Shown here: positions 24,685 to 32,840 of the stretch, piece after piece
How positions within the stretch are numbered: position 1 is the stretch's first letter
Layout of the letters: the number at the start of each line of letters is the position of its first letter
Virus record (IMG/VR): IMGVR_UViG_3300028800_000107
Span: 1-58,034 of that record
Origin: a virus
Direction: 5' to 3' (one strand)
Length of the DNA: 58,034 nt
Notes under the pieces: generated by a model
Databases searched by the model: none
What the model saw: the letters and a program-made list of their open reading frames with translations, nothing else
Told to the model about the DNA's origin: nothing
Position numbers and translations under genes: made by a program

Positions 24685-25053
24685 ATGCTTCATCTTCCGC
24701 AGTTTGGGGCTTTCGTCGCACTCTTAGTGACGCACTGGGTTGCGGATTTTATTTGTCAGACCCATTGGCAGGCGTCGAACAAGAGCAAGAATAACGTGGC
24801 TCTCGGCAGGCACGTAGGCACCTATACCGCCATTCTCGCTCTTTCCTCGGTTGTCTTGTTCGGGGTCACTGCCGCCGTGGGCGCCTTCGTGATCGTCAAC
24901 GGCGTGTTGCACTTCGGAACGGACTACTTCACCAGCCGCGCGACCTCAAAGCTATATGCCAAACAAGACTGGCATAACTTTTTCGTGGTCGTCGGATTCG
25001 ACCAGTTAATCCATCAAACGACTCTTGCAGCAACGATGCTGCTGATCTTGTAA
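24685..25053 (+). CDS. DUF3307-like membrane protein
   Basis: The 122-aa protein has three to four hydrophobic helices. The first carries HWVADFICQTHWQASNKSKN, the H..aDF..Q..W.a..KS motif of the DUF3307 family. Family function is unknown. It lies in a short early operon of otherwise soluble small proteins. Confidence 0.65.
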   Translation: MLHLPQFGAFVALLVTHWVADFICQTHWQASNKSKNNVALGRHVGTYTAILALSSVVLFGVTAAVGAFVIVNGVLHFGTDYFTSRATSKLYAKQDWHNFFVVVGFDQLIHQTTLAATMLLIL

Positions 25054-25065
25054 GAAGGGCCCCCG

Positions 25066-25269
25066 ATGCCGTTTAACAAAAAACACTGTGTTAAAGGCGA
25101 GTGCGAAAGGCAGCAATTGCGCGAGGCGTTGCGAAATGCTCGCGCGCAACTCGCTACGTTGGGCGGCACCGCTGGCGTTCATATGGGCGAGGAAGATGCC
25201 CATACCTCCGGCTGCGATATGGTGCAGCGAGCCGTCATTATGAACATAGATGAAGCATTGAAGGATTAG
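25066..25269 (+). CDS. Small helical protein
   Basis: The 67-aa protein has a coiled-coil middle (ECERQQLREALRNARAQLAT) and a short C-terminal helix. The leader GAAGGGCCC precedes the ATG. Function unknown. Confidence 0.5.
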   Translation: MPFNKKHCVKGECERQQLREALRNARAQLATLGGTAGVHMGEEDAHTSGCDMVQRAVIMNIDEALKD

Positions 25270-25276
25270 CCCCGAA

Positions 25277-25456
25277 ATGAGCAAAGAACTTTTCATCGTA
25301 GCGCATGAAGAACTGATCGAAAAATATCTTGAGCAACATCCCGAAGCGACCGAAGCCGAAGCTTACGACAAGACCGCTGATGGTGCTTACGACCGGATGA
25401 CCGACAAGCTGGCCGACATGGCTGATCGCCTCCGCGACCGCGCCAAATACGAGTAG
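25277..25456 (+). CDS. Small acidic helical protein
   Basis: The 59-aa protein (ELIEKYLEQHPEATEAEAYD, then LADMADRLRDRAKYE) has the composition of short rhizobial phage proteins. It is the last plus-strand gene before a convergent gap of 40 nt that contains a weak inverted repeat (CCCTT...AAGGG). Confidence 0.55.
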   Translation: MSKELFIVAHEELIEKYLEQHPEATEAEAYDKTADGAYDRMTDKLADMADRLRDRAKYE

Positions 25457-25496
25457 CACTGTTCCCTTCATTAAGGGCATGCGGTGCCTCGTTCCT

Positions 25497-26138
25497 TCAT
25501 GCCGAGTACGGCTGTTTTGCCGACATTGCGCGGCTTCCATTCAATTCAATCGGTTCTCCAACTAAATAAAACCAGGCTCCAGAATTATCCCACTGCATTG
25601 GTGGGTCAATGCCTTCGTGCGCCTTGTGATAATCTTTGAGATATTCCGACCATTCGGAAGTCCCCTTATCGCACCAGAGGCGTTTACCGTCTTTGGTTTT
25701 TTGCAAGTGCCTTGGTTTCCCCCTTCCCGTCTTCTTAAGTTCTTTTATATCTTTCTTACTATTGGGGGTTCTGGATAATGGTTCTGTACCGCACAGTTGC
25801 GGTATCTTAACTTGATTTTGCGGTATCTTGATTTCAGTCCTATTAGTTTCCATGTTTGATACCGCAGATTGCGGCTTCAAGACTTCCGGCATCAATAGGT
25901 GGTAGAGAGTGCTTTGTCGGCGGCGGGTCTTTTTCTCAAGAAAACCACGTTCCACAAGCTCTTGCAGCCTTCGCTGGATGGAATCCACCGACTGTTCGCT
26001 TTGACGGGCTAGGAGAGCCTGGGATGGCCAGCAAATGCCAAACTGATCTGCGTAGTTGGCTAATGCGACTAGCACTAACTTCGCGCTTGGGCTTCCTGTC
26101 TCTTGAGACAGTGCCCAAGCAATAGCTTGGACGCTCAT
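25497..26138 (-). CDS. HTH_36-type replication/DNA-binding protein
   Basis: The 213-aa protein has an N-terminal winged-helix domain with the HTH_36 pattern: SPSAKLVLVALANYADQFGI, CWPSQALLARQ, then DSIQRRLQELVERGFLEK. A Lys/Thr-rich linker and a C-terminal segment with Trp/Tyr follow. In many phages this fold begins replication initiators (lambda O-like). Since no polymerase or helicase is visible, it is a candidate for recruiting the host replisome. Confidence 0.7.
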   Translation of the reverse strand: MSVQAIAWALSQETGSPSAKLVLVALANYADQFGICWPSQALLARQSEQSVDSIQRRLQELVERGFLEKKTRRRQSTLYHLLMPEVLKPQSAVSNMETNRTEIKIPQNQVKIPQLCGTEPLSRTPNSKKDIKELKKTGRGKPRHLQKTKDGKRLWCDKGTSEWSEYLKDYHKAHEGIDPPMQWDNSGAWFYLVGEPIELNGSRAMSAKQPYSA

Positions 26139-26288
26139 ATGCGGGCCACCCTTATGGCTATGTTAGACTTGTCCGGTAATCCCGTAAGGGCGAGAAAGAG
26201 GAGCTACCTCCTGTCCCGGCAACAAGTCGACGCCAAACTTTAGCAAATGCAGAAAGACGGCGCAAGTTCCGCATTTATAACCGGCAAT

Positions 26289-26363
26289 TGGTGCCGTCAG
26301 ATGGATTTGAACCACCGACCCGCTGCTTACAAAACAGCCGCTCTACCTCTGAGCTATAACGGC
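26289..26363 (-). tRNA. tRNA-Thr (TGT)
   Basis: Cloverleaf on the minus strand with a 7-bp acceptor (GCCGTTA/TGACGGC, one G-T pair), D arm GCTC...GAGC, and anticodon loop TTTGTAA giving TGT (reads ACA). The T loop is TTCAAAT and CCA is encoded. Confidence 0.85.
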
Positions 26364-26385
26364 ATAGGAAGCCCGTACAGTCGTT

Positions 26386-26462
26386 TGGTGCCGCCGGTTG
26401 GTGTCGAACCAACACTTGAGGGATTTTAAGTCCCTTGCCTCTGCCAATTGGGCTACGGCGGC
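26386..26462 (-). tRNA. tRNA-Leu (TAA), short variable loop
   Basis: Acceptor GCCGCCG/CGGCGGC, anticodon stem AGGGA/TCCCT with loop CTTAAAA (anticodon TAA), T arm GTTGG-TTCGACA-CCAAC, CCA encoded. The anticodon reads UUA (Leu), but the variable loop is only about 5 nt, short for a leucine tRNA. Confidence 0.8.
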
Positions 26463-26465
26463 ATT

Positions 26466-26540
26466 TGGTAGGACCGGAAGGATTTGAACCTCCATCGAGG
26501 CCGTTATGAGCGGCTGGCTTTACCGTTAAGCTACAGTCCT
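26466..26540 (-). tRNA. tRNA with CAT anticodon (Met or Ile2)
   Basis: Acceptor AGGACTG/CGGTCCT (one G-T pair), anticodon loop CTCATAA (CAT), T arm GGAGG-TTCAAAT-CCTTC, CCA encoded. The paired first base argues against an initiator. Elongator Met and lysidine-modified Ile2 cannot be told apart by eye. Confidence 0.8.
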
Positions 26541-26541
26541 G

Positions 26542-26612
<71 letters not shown>

Positions 26613-26614
<2 letters not shown>

Positions 26615-27185
26615 ATCGTTTATCTAATAGATCGGCCTTTCGCGGGGCACGACGACCCGTCAGAATCCACATAGTTTCGGAATATGGGATCGCCGTTATG
26701 CGGTTGCGTGGTTCACCCATGTCGCACTTAGGTTTTAAGTATTGTCCATCGGAGGTCATCAATCCGCTTTCTATATCTGAGGCCATAGTCCCGCTGCCAA
26801 GCGTTTGTTTTTTGCGCGTGACCGGAAACTGTCGTTCCGTTGGGACTGCCTTAAACGATGGCTGAAAATGCTTAGGCTTTTTAGCGACAGGAACTACGAA
26901 ATACTTCGGCCTCACCACCGGCAGACGATAAGGACGCGCAACAAAATCCTCATAAGACCGATCTGATTTAGCGTTGTTGCAATTGTTGCAAGCCAGAACA
27001 AGATTCTCACGCGCGTTCGTGCCGCCCTTTGATTTTGGAATAACATGATCCAGAGTTGCGTGATCTAGCGACGGATCATCGTTCAAATAATTTACGCGGG
27101 TCGGCTTACGGCAGTAATGGCATTTCTTGCCACACTCCGCGATAATTCGCTCAAGCATCTGCTTACGGAAGAATGAAAGGCTCAC
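26613..27185 (-). CDS. HNH endonuclease
   Basis: The 190-aa protein has an HNH core at residues 15-75: CGKKCHYCRKPTR, ATLDHVIPKSKGGTNARENL, then CNNCNNAKSDR. The C-terminal half is basic and shows no clear domain. It lies directly upstream of the tRNA-Arg gene, a typical setting for a homing nuclease near tRNAs. Confidence 0.8.
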
Positions 27186-27270
27186 GACACAACCTCAATG
27201 AAATAAAAGATGACAAGCCAGCTAAAGAGCTAGCGCCATGTTTTAGTTATTGGGTGTGTTCTTAAGAGTT

Positions 27271-27684
27271 TCATGGCGGACTTGTATCATCAGAAGTCGG
27301 ATTATTCAATAAATTTTTTGAGGGGAATTTACCGGACCTTTTCCAAAGATTTTCAATCGGTTGTTCTTTAGTCCGCTGCGCTCCACGTTTATTATTACAT
27401 TCCCAACAAGCAAGCGCCCAACGCGGTTCTTTGTTAACCGGGTTAATTGTTCTAGTCGGGTCATATTTATCGCGGAGATGTTCGAGTGTGGCTAATGTTA
27501 GCGGCAATCGTTTCCATCGCTCTACGCCATCGCTACCAATTTTTAAACCGTGTGTTTCTTTTTTTGTTGGGTCTGATCTAAGATCATTCCAGTGCATCAT
27601 GTTGCGCTGGCACCAGCAGCATTTGCCGCCCTGTAAAATCCAGAGACGGTGACGGCGGTTTCGTTTCTGGTCTTTGGTGCCCAT
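27271..27684 (-). CDS. HNH-like endonuclease
   Basis: The 137-aa protein has a zinc-ribbon-type core (GGKCCWCQRNM, later LATLEHLRDKYDP, then ACWECNNKRGAQ). The first HNH His is replaced by the E-H pair in TLEHL, a variant seen in phage HNH proteins. It is the second of two tandem HNH genes in this operon. Confidence 0.65.
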   Translation of the reverse strand: MGTKDQKRNRRHRLWILQGGKCCWCQRNMMHWNDLRSDPTKKETHGLKIGSDGVERWKRLPLTLATLEHLRDKYDPTRTINPVNKEPRWALACWECNNKRGAQRTKEQPIENLWKRSGKFPSKNLLNNPTSDDTSPP

Positions 27685-27709
27685 TGATCCTTTTCAACTC
27701 GTTAGTGGG

Positions 27710-28009
27710 TTACCAAACGTCTTCAGAGAATAGTCTATCGTCGGTAGACGTATAAGGGATGCCGTCATTGTCTCGGCGTCCGGCGATAATCTGCCCTGCG
27801 GCCTCGGCAATCTTGCGACCCTCCAAACGATCTACAAACCGACCTTGGGTAGCGCCGTCGCCAGCAATAAACCCCTGCTCCCCGCCAACAAACTGATATG
27901 CCGGATTGGTTTCAATGATGTGCCGGATCACGTCATGGTGCCGTCCCGGTCTATCAACAGACCAGACTCGACCATTAAAACGTATTGCAGACGCAATGAT
28001 ATGTTCCAT
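27710..28009 (-). CDS. Conserved-type small phage protein
   Basis: The 99-aa protein has the pattern DRPGRHHDVIRHI, GGEQGFIAGDG, IAEAAGQI and a terminal DRLFSEDVW, typical of a widespread phage protein without known function. It lies downstream of the DnaA-like gene. Confidence 0.65.
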   Translation of the reverse strand: MEHIIASAIRFNGRVWSVDRPGRHHDVIRHIIETNPAYQFVGGEQGFIAGDGATQGRFVDRLEGRKIAEAAGQIIAGRRDNDGIPYTSTDDRLFSEDVW

Positions 28010-28020
28010 AGGAATGCTCT

Positions 28021-28659
28021 TTATAGTTTTATAACAGACCTATATTTACGGTTGCAGTAAGTCTCACTCAATGGGAAATGACGGCGGCAACTTTCCATTG
28101 CTATCATCGCAACATGTTCTAGCGGTTTGTTTAGAGCCCACCATATCTCCGCCATTACAGGCTGCATTCTTTCGATGGAATACATTATGGTCGTATGGTG
28201 TCTATAACCGAATTGTCTGCCTATTTCAGGATAGCTTCGCCGCGTAAAGATATTGCAAAGAGCTATCGCAACCTGCCGAGGTAACACTACGAGTTTGTCC
28301 TGTCGCCTCGATAGTAAATCATTCCGGCTCACTCCAGCCGCCGCGCAAACTGCATCCTGTATTTCGTGCATCATGTAAACCACGTCCGGCGATAATGCCT
28401 TAACAGGGTCTTCCTCAATCGTCGGAATAGTGAAGTCATATTCGGTCGGCATTTCCCAGAAAGATGGCGGGAAATAATCTGTGGAAAACACTGGATTTGG
28501 TGTCTTTACTGACTTGCGTTTTAGGTCAATCCCCAGGTCTGGAACTGCCTTCGCAGCTAGTCTAGCGCGTAGCTCCCGGCGGGTTTGGGCAATCTGGCGT
28601 TGAAGGGGGGAGGGTTGGGATTCGTCGTAATGAAGGGACACGGTACACTCCAGGTTCAA
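28021..28659 (-). CDS. DnaA domain IV-like DNA-binding protein
   Basis: The 212-aa protein carries, at about residues 108-175, a domain matching the DNA-binding C-terminus of DnaA: AAGVSRNDLLSRRQDKLVVL, LPRQVAIALC, EIGRQFGYRHHTTIMYSIER. The last part holds the DnaA-box recognition helix (normally GgRdHtTVlhA). No AAA+ domain is present; the first 100 residues are Pro/charged. It could bind DnaA boxes at the host origin or in the phage genome. It shares 4 nt with the GapR-like gene. Confidence 0.75.
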   Translation of the reverse strand: MNLECTVSLHYDESQPSPLQRQIAQTRRELRARLAAKAVPDLGIDLKRKSVKTPNPVFSTDYFPPSFWEMPTEYDFTIPTIEEDPVKALSPDVVYMMHEIQDAVCAAAGVSRNDLLSRRQDKLVVLPRQVAIALCNIFTRRSYPEIGRQFGYRHHTTIMYSIERMQPVMAEIWWALNKPLEHVAMIAMESCRRHFPLSETYCNRKYRSVIKL

Positions 28660-28949
28660 GAGCGAAGGGCGTTCTCAAGTGCACTCTGGCCTAATGGGCT
28701 GTCAGCAAAAGCGCCCAACTGGTTCCTGATTTCCTCCACCGCTTCTTGCTTCGCGCGCCGCTTTTCTTCGTCCTCGCGCATTTGCCGGATATGCTCCCGA
28801 AGGCCCTTCACGTTAAGACCGCTCTCTTTTGCTTGTGCGTAAATGTCTTTCACTTCGTCGGCTATAACTTGTTTTGCGTCTAGCCGATCATTGATGCGGT
28901 CGATGTAGCTCTTGATTAATGCTGCGGAGTTGTGACCAGAGTTTCCCAT
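28656..28949 (-). CDS. GapR/DUF2312-like nucleoid-associated protein
   Basis: The 97-aa protein fits the GapR family (about 89 aa in Caulobacter). It has IKSYIDRINDRLDAKQVIAD, EVKDIYAQAKESGLNVKGLR, then IRQMREDEEKRRAKQEAVEE. GapR clamps overtwisted DNA and aids replication and chromosome order in alphaproteobacteria. A C-terminal stretch of about 20 residues is extra. AGGAG precedes the ATG. It is cotranscribed with the GcrA-like and DnaA-IV genes. Confidence 0.8.
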   Translation of the reverse strand: MGNSGHNSAALIKSYIDRINDRLDAKQVIADEVKDIYAQAKESGLNVKGLREHIRQMREDEEKRRAKQEAVEEIRNQLGAFADSPLGQSALENALRS

Positions 28950-28957
28950 TTTATCTC

Positions 28958-29137
28958 CTATTGAGGTTGATCTTCTGACGGATGAGGAAGCGGGCCTTCA
29001 TGCTCAAAAACATGGGCTAAATCTCTGCAATCAATCCAGCCGCCGCACAGAAAGCATTTTATAAAATGCTCTCTTTCATCGGCTGGCAAGCTATCAACTT
29101 GTTGCCCGATATATTTTTTGCGCGCGATTGCAAACAT
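28958..29137 (-). CDS. Small Cys-containing protein
   Basis: The 59-aa protein has a basic N-terminus (MFAIARKKYIGQQVDSLPAD) and CFLCGGWIDC, likely metal-binding, with an acidic His/Pro-rich tail. Unknown function. Confidence 0.5.
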   Translation of the reverse strand: MFAIARKKYIGQQVDSLPADEREHFIKCFLCGGWIDCRDLAHVFEHEGPLPHPSEDQPQ

Positions 29138-29143
29138 GATTAG

Positions 29144-29479
29144 TTATAGTGGCGTCTGTGAAACTTTAATTGGCTTATCGTCCTTGACCGTCTCTCGGTC
29201 GAGAATTTCGCGAAGAATAGCCATGCCGGTGTCAGTGGATTTTTCGATGACTGGACGGAAGCGCCAAGGAAGCCATCCACCCTCGCCATAATGAGTCGTC
29301 CAACTGTAAGGCGCGCAGTGCATTCCTTCCAGAAGGATCATTGCCGACGGAGTAAACCCCCTGATTGTGTATACCATACCAAGGCAAGGGTATTTACCGT
29401 TGGTTAGATAGCTGAGATGAGGATTGCGAAAATTGGTAGCATCCACACACACCACTTTCTGCCCCACATGAAACGCCAT
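29144..29479 (-). CDS. SH3-like small phage protein
   Basis: The 111-aa protein begins with VGQKVVCVDATN, then VYTIRGFTPSAMILLEGMHC, and ends RFRPVIEKSTDTGMAILREI. This is the pattern of a common phage protein with an SH3-type barrel and unknown role. Confidence 0.65.
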   Translation of the reverse strand: MAFHVGQKVVCVDATNFRNPHLSYLTNGKYPCLGMVYTIRGFTPSAMILLEGMHCAPYSWTTHYGEGGWLPWRFRPVIEKSTDTGMAILREILDRETVKDDKPIKVSQTPL

Positions 29480-29505
29480 CTTTCCCTCCTATCGTTAATG
29501 GATAC

Positions 29506-29859
29506 TTAGCGATCTTTGGTTATTTCGACCAACTGGCCGTCAGTAAATTTGGCGTTGTATTCGTGCCAACAGTCACCATCGCTGCCGTAGAAATTGACCA
29601 CGCCATGATAACACGAATCGTGCAAACTCTTTACGACTCGCAGCATCCCGCACGCTGCGAGCAGACCATCCTCGTCGGGATATGGGCGCTCTGCTTTGGG
29701 GACTAGATGAGTTTCGTCTATTTGCTCCAGCATCAATCTGCCATCTTTGGTGATGACGTGGGTCACCATCTCGCAAAGAAAGTCCTTCGTTTGCAATTCA
29801 TGGCCATCCCAACCGTCAGGAAGTTGGGCTTCGCATCGGAGGTAGTCAAACATACCCAT
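29506..29859 (-). CDS. Conserved-type phage protein
   Basis: The 117-aa protein starts MGMFDYLRCEAQLPDG and includes LQTKDFLCEM and GVVNFYGSDG. It matches a common family of short phage proteins without known function. Confidence 0.65.
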   Translation of the reverse strand: MGMFDYLRCEAQLPDGWDGHELQTKDFLCEMVTHVITKDGRLMLEQIDETHLVPKAERPYPDEDGLLAACGMLRVVKSLHDSCYHGVVNFYGSDGDCWHEYNAKFTDGQLVEITKDR

Positions 29860-29870
29860 TGATCGTTATC

Positions 29871-30311
29871 CTATTGCGAGTGCGCAACGCGCGGTTGGAA
29901 AGCCAGCCGCCGATGATCGCGACACCAGGAACAGCCTTCCTCGGCTACCTGAATGCCGCAATAGATCGCCGCTTTGGTGTCGTCATTCATGATCCATTTA
30001 CACGAATTATCTGTTATTTCACAGATACTTAGGTTAAGTGGAGCAAAGGGAATTTCAGCCATTTTAGGAGCCTCCCGATAAGGAAACTTGTGCCTAATTC
30101 TGATACGCTTCTTACGCGGCTTCTGTTCGCGTGGTGCGCGTTTGGGTTGGCTCGCCGACAAAAACCGTAAGCCCATGCGCCGCGCCTTGCCAATACATGA
30201 GTTCCTGCTGAAACCGATAACCGCGCCAGTTTGCCTTGCGGTCATCTTTTCCGCGATGCACTCACGTAGCGCATCCTCGTTCGTCTTTGTCCATGTCGGC
30301 TTAAAGATCAT
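29871..30311 (-). CDS. GcrA-like cell-cycle transcription regulator
   Basis: The 146-aa protein has both halves of GcrA. The N-terminal HTH (residues 7-50) reads WTKTNEDALRECIAEKMTAR then IGFSRNSCIGKARRMGLR; in GcrA this is RNAVIGK.HRLGL. The C-terminal sigma-70-contacting part has CKWI, YCGIQVAEEG and CRDHRRLAFQPR, against CKWP...FCG...YC.eHaR.AYQP. GcrA brings RNA polymerase to GAnTC-methylated promoters in alphaproteobacteria. A phage copy may redirect S-phase genes or activate phage promoters. Confidence 0.85.
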   Translation of the reverse strand: MIFKPTWTKTNEDALRECIAEKMTARQTGAVIGFSRNSCIGKARRMGLRFLSASQPKRAPREQKPRKKRIRIRHKFPYREAPKMAEIPFAPLNLSICEITDNSCKWIMNDDTKAAIYCGIQVAEEGCSWCRDHRRLAFQPRVAHSQ

Positions 30312-30514
30312 TGCATTTTCTTCCGGCGTTCAATCTCCAGCGCCAAGCCCTTGCGTAGCTTTGCTGCCGTCTTTGGGTACACGATTTTCCCCGCCTTCAA
30401 TCGTTTATGGATTGTACCGTTCTTTAGAATGCGTTTGCCAAGCGTGCTTGGCTGAAGCCCCGTCAATTTAGAAGCTCGCATTAATTCGGCTAGGAGGCGC
30501 TGTGAATCGGTCAT
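30308..30514 (-). CDS. Small HTH DNA-binding protein, possible regulator
   Basis: The 68-aa protein has a probable HTH (TGLQPSTLGKRILKNGTIHK then AAKLRKGLALEIERRKK). It is the first gene after the promoter at 30573-30545, whose -35 lies in a dyad shared with other early promoters. It is therefore a candidate for the protein that binds those dyads. It overlaps the GcrA-like start by 4 nt. Confidence 0.55.
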   Translation of the reverse strand: MTDSQRLLAELMRASKLTGLQPSTLGKRILKNGTIHKRLKAGKIVYPKTAAKLRKGLALEIERRKKMQ

Positions 30515-30544
30515 GAACTGACTTTCGTTGCTTCAATGAAAATT

Positions 30545-30573
30545 CTTCTATCAGCTAGTTGTTTTTCTGTCAA
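30545..30573 (-). promoter_or_regulatory. Early promoter with dyad operator
   Basis: Minus strand TTGACA (30573-30568), 17-nt spacer containing CAACTAG, TAGAAG (30550-30545). GTTG...CAAC overlaps the -35. The box and spacer resemble those at 32841 and 37253. It would serve the operon from the HTH gene to the HTH_36 gene. Confidence 0.65.
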
Positions 30574-30624
30574 CCTGTGATAAGGTGGCCGTTAACGTAT
30601 CCAACAATGATCAACAGAGATAAC

Positions 30625-31485
30625 ATGAAATTTAGAACTAGAGCAGAACGAGACGCATCGGCTACTGACCCTGGTGGGCGCTATCGCGCGAGGTCAACTA
30701 ATAACGTCGCTCCAGTTGGCATGAACTATCTTAGCGATTTGATCATTCGTCCGGGCATCCAGAAGTATTTTCGTCCTCTGCTGCTTTATCGCGGCAACAT
30801 GAATTACGGGCACGCGCATCGTCTCTGGAACATGACAGTTCTCATGATGGCGTCAGAGTGCGAAACTCTGTCCGATGGAATTAAAGTGTTGCACAACCCG
30901 AATTTTGCGCAGCTGTGCGGACCCGTAAAGGCGGTTCCCAAAACAACACTCATGAGTTTCTTTGGCAGGTTGTGGAACTCGCCAGACGTAACCGACGTAC
31001 TTCCGGGCATGACTGAGTACGTTAAGTCCATGCGCCTTGGCCCCTGTTGGCTTACTCCGGTAGAGCTTGAAAGCGACCATCAATTTGTCGCGCCTTGGCG
31101 CGTTTCAAACCACCCAGATTTTTACCCACAAGCAGAAAAACCTGAGAATGGGATTAGAAACTTATTCTACCCATACATAGCTCATGATCCAGAAAAGAAA
31201 ACGGACGGGCACAAAATCGCGGTCATGGTCAATGAAATGGTGCCACGATGGCTCCCCGAAGGAATTCGGGCCGATGCTTGTCAGGAACTAGTCGTTGGCC
31301 TTTTGTCTGGCGAGGTGCCTGCTGGCGAAGCCCATGATTGGGTCCATAAATACGTGAACAAAATGTTTAAAATGCATCCCCACCTTGGCCGCCCCGAATT
31401 TAGGGACGCGCAGCGAAGCCGCTCGCTAGATAATCTATTTGTTGGCAAGGATGGTGATCAGATTTCTTATACGGAGCGCGTCTAA
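30625..31485 (+). CDS. Hypothetical protein with weak sigma region-2 resemblance
   Basis: The 286-aa protein (start MKFRTRAERDASATDPGGRY) has AGAGATAAC before this ATG; an ATG at 30607 lacks a site. Near residue 220, WLPEGIRADACQELVVGLLS followed by KYVNKMFKMHPHL resembles the helical core of phage sigma-factor-like proteins. The likeness is weak. It leads the long plus-strand operon and is coupled (TAATG) to the next gene. Confidence 0.5.
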   Translation: MKFRTRAERDASATDPGGRYRARSTNNVAPVGMNYLSDLIIRPGIQKYFRPLLLYRGNMNYGHAHRLWNMTVLMMASECETLSDGIKVLHNPNFAQLCGPVKAVPKTTLMSFFGRLWNSPDVTDVLPGMTEYVKSMRLGPCWLTPVELESDHQFVAPWRVSNHPDFYPQAEKPENGIRNLFYPYIAHDPEKKTDGHKIAVMVNEMVPRWLPEGIRADACQELVVGLLSGEVPAGEAHDWVHKYVNKMFKMHPHLGRPEFRDAQRSRSLDNLFVGKDGDQISYTERV

Positions 31486-32225
31486 TGCCGCAAGGTCATC
31501 GTCGTAATGGGGGCAGGCAGCCTAAATATAAGAATATCGAGCGTACTACGCTGGCCGATATCTCTCCTGTTGAATCTAATGGATGGGAAGAGGAGTCGGA
31601 ACGATATTTTGCCGAGCATAGGCTTAATGAGTTCAAGGCATCAAAAATACATGGCAAGCGCGCGGCTTGGAAAGTGCAGCCAAACCCCGAACTGGAAGAT
31701 GTAGTTAAGAGATATATTGCTGCTCGTAATATTGCAGAAACGCCAAGTGATGGGTCAATAAAACTTGATCACCACAACAGAGAGATTCTAACAACGCCAG
31801 AGAAGGTCCGCCTTGAAACCCCAGGCCATGTATTGGAGCCGATGCAAACGGCATCAGCCTCCCGCGACATTCTGTTGCAAATGCTTATTGCTAGAAAAAT
31901 AGCACATGGGCATTTCCATGCGGGGCGGCGTTGGCAGTGGGACCGCGAGGCGGCAGTACTTCAGCCAAGCACTTCTATTGACTGGTCGCAATCCTCACCA
32001 AGTCAATACCAGAGCAGCGAGTTGAGTGAGCGCCAGTGGGACGCTATCCGACGCCGTAAGCAATTTACGACGCAGTTCGGAATAGCGGCAGCAACAATGT
32101 TGGATTTTCTTTTAGAACCAGATCGTGGCCATGCCGAGTTAATGAAATTAACAGACCTTCCAGCAATTCAAATTGAATGCGCACTGGAAGAATTGCTCGA
32201 TAAAATATGCGAGTGTTTTGCCTAG
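31485..32225 (+). CDS. Hypothetical DNA-interacting-type protein
   Basis: The 246-aa protein has a basic N-terminus (MPQGHRRNGGRQPKYKNIER). A helical C-terminal half holds ARKIAHGHFHAGRRWQWDRE, a pattern familiar from rhizobial phage and prophage proteins, and later KQFTTQFGIAAATMLDFLLE. No precise family is named. Translationally coupled to the upstream gene. Confidence 0.5.
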   Translation: MPQGHRRNGGRQPKYKNIERTTLADISPVESNGWEEESERYFAEHRLNEFKASKIHGKRAAWKVQPNPELEDVVKRYIAARNIAETPSDGSIKLDHHNREILTTPEKVRLETPGHVLEPMQTASASRDILLQMLIARKIAHGHFHAGRRWQWDREAAVLQPSTSIDWSQSSPSQYQSSELSERQWDAIRRRKQFTTQFGIAAATMLDFLLEPDRGHAELMKLTDLPAIQIECALEELLDKICECFA

Positions 32226-32241
32226 AAACGGGAGAAATCGA

Positions 32242-32493
32242 ATGACAACCAAAAGTAGCGCCAACGAATTTATTCGCGGCTTAAATGATCTGAGTGATGA
32301 GTTGCATAAAGAAAGCCCAGACGATTATTTTCCTGGGGATGAAACGGAACGAAGAATGAAAGAGACTATGAACCGCATGTTTGGCCGTCCTCCGTCTATG
32401 AATCTAAGGACAGGTCAAAATCTTTCGCCTCCATTTATTGATGCCGCAGAACTCAAGAGGCTCGGTTACCCTTGTGATAATGGGTTAGAATAA
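32242..32493 (+). CDS. Small hypothetical protein
   Basis: The 83-aa protein starts at ATG 32242 with GGGAGAAAT upstream. Acidic N-terminal half (SDELHKESPDDYFPGDETER) and a Pro-rich end. The next reading frame continues directly after its TAA in the same frame. Confidence 0.5.
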   Translation: MTTKSSANEFIRGLNDLSDELHKESPDDYFPGDETERRMKETMNRMFGRPPSMNLRTGQNLSPPFIDAAELKRLGYPCDNGLE

Positions 32494-32550
32494 ATAAGTT
32501 GTCCAATTTGCGGAGATTCTAAGTTCTACAAAACCGCGCGTAATTGTCGA

Positions 32551-32799
32551 ATGCGCTGTGCTAATCCTGCCTGCAAATGTGATTTTTCTAATACTATGAT
32601 TAGCCGTGGGAAAAAACCTCAAGAGTGGTACGAAACTGTAACTGCCATGCATGCAAGCGGTCTAAACGCCCGACAAATCGCAGCTACCTTAGGCGATCCG
32701 CGCAATACATATAAAAGTGTCTGGACCTTTCTAAAGAGACGAAAACTAGAAGCAGTTAATCCAGGTACCGCAACACATAGCCTTCGCAGCGACAATTGA
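32551..32799 (+). CDS. Zinc-ribbon/HTH protein, apparently lacking its first codons
   Basis: From the first ATG the product is 82 aa, with CANPACKCDF and an HTH-like helix pair (HASGLNARQIAATLGDP). In the same frame, between the TAA at 32491-32493 and this ATG, codons for CPICGDSKFYKTARNC supply the first CxxC of a complete transposase-type zinc ribbon, but no ATG/GTG/TTG exists there. So the true product may begin by stop readthrough or a rare start codon, or the gene is broken. Confidence 0.45.
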   Translation: MRCANPACKCDFSNTMISRGKKPQEWYETVTAMHASGLNARQIAATLGDPRNTYKSVWTFLKRRKLEAVNPGTATHSLRSDN

Positions 32800-32840
32800 C
32801 CGCTAGGTTTCCAATCCCATAAAATAATACACAATAATGG

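Noticed and set aside
25457-25496. Inverted repeat CCCTT...AAGGG in the convergent gap
   Set aside because: Only 5 bp with no T-run on either side; too weak for a terminator call.
26141-26288. Gap between HTH_36 gene and tRNA-Thr with AGGAG...CTCCT inverted repeat
   Set aside because: Short stem with no T-run; possibly tRNA transcript processing, but nothing specific can be called.
28021-28660. DnaA boxes or replication origin near the DnaA-IV gene
   Set aside because: Only weak partial matches (for example TGTGGAAAA near 28483) were seen; not enough to call an origin.
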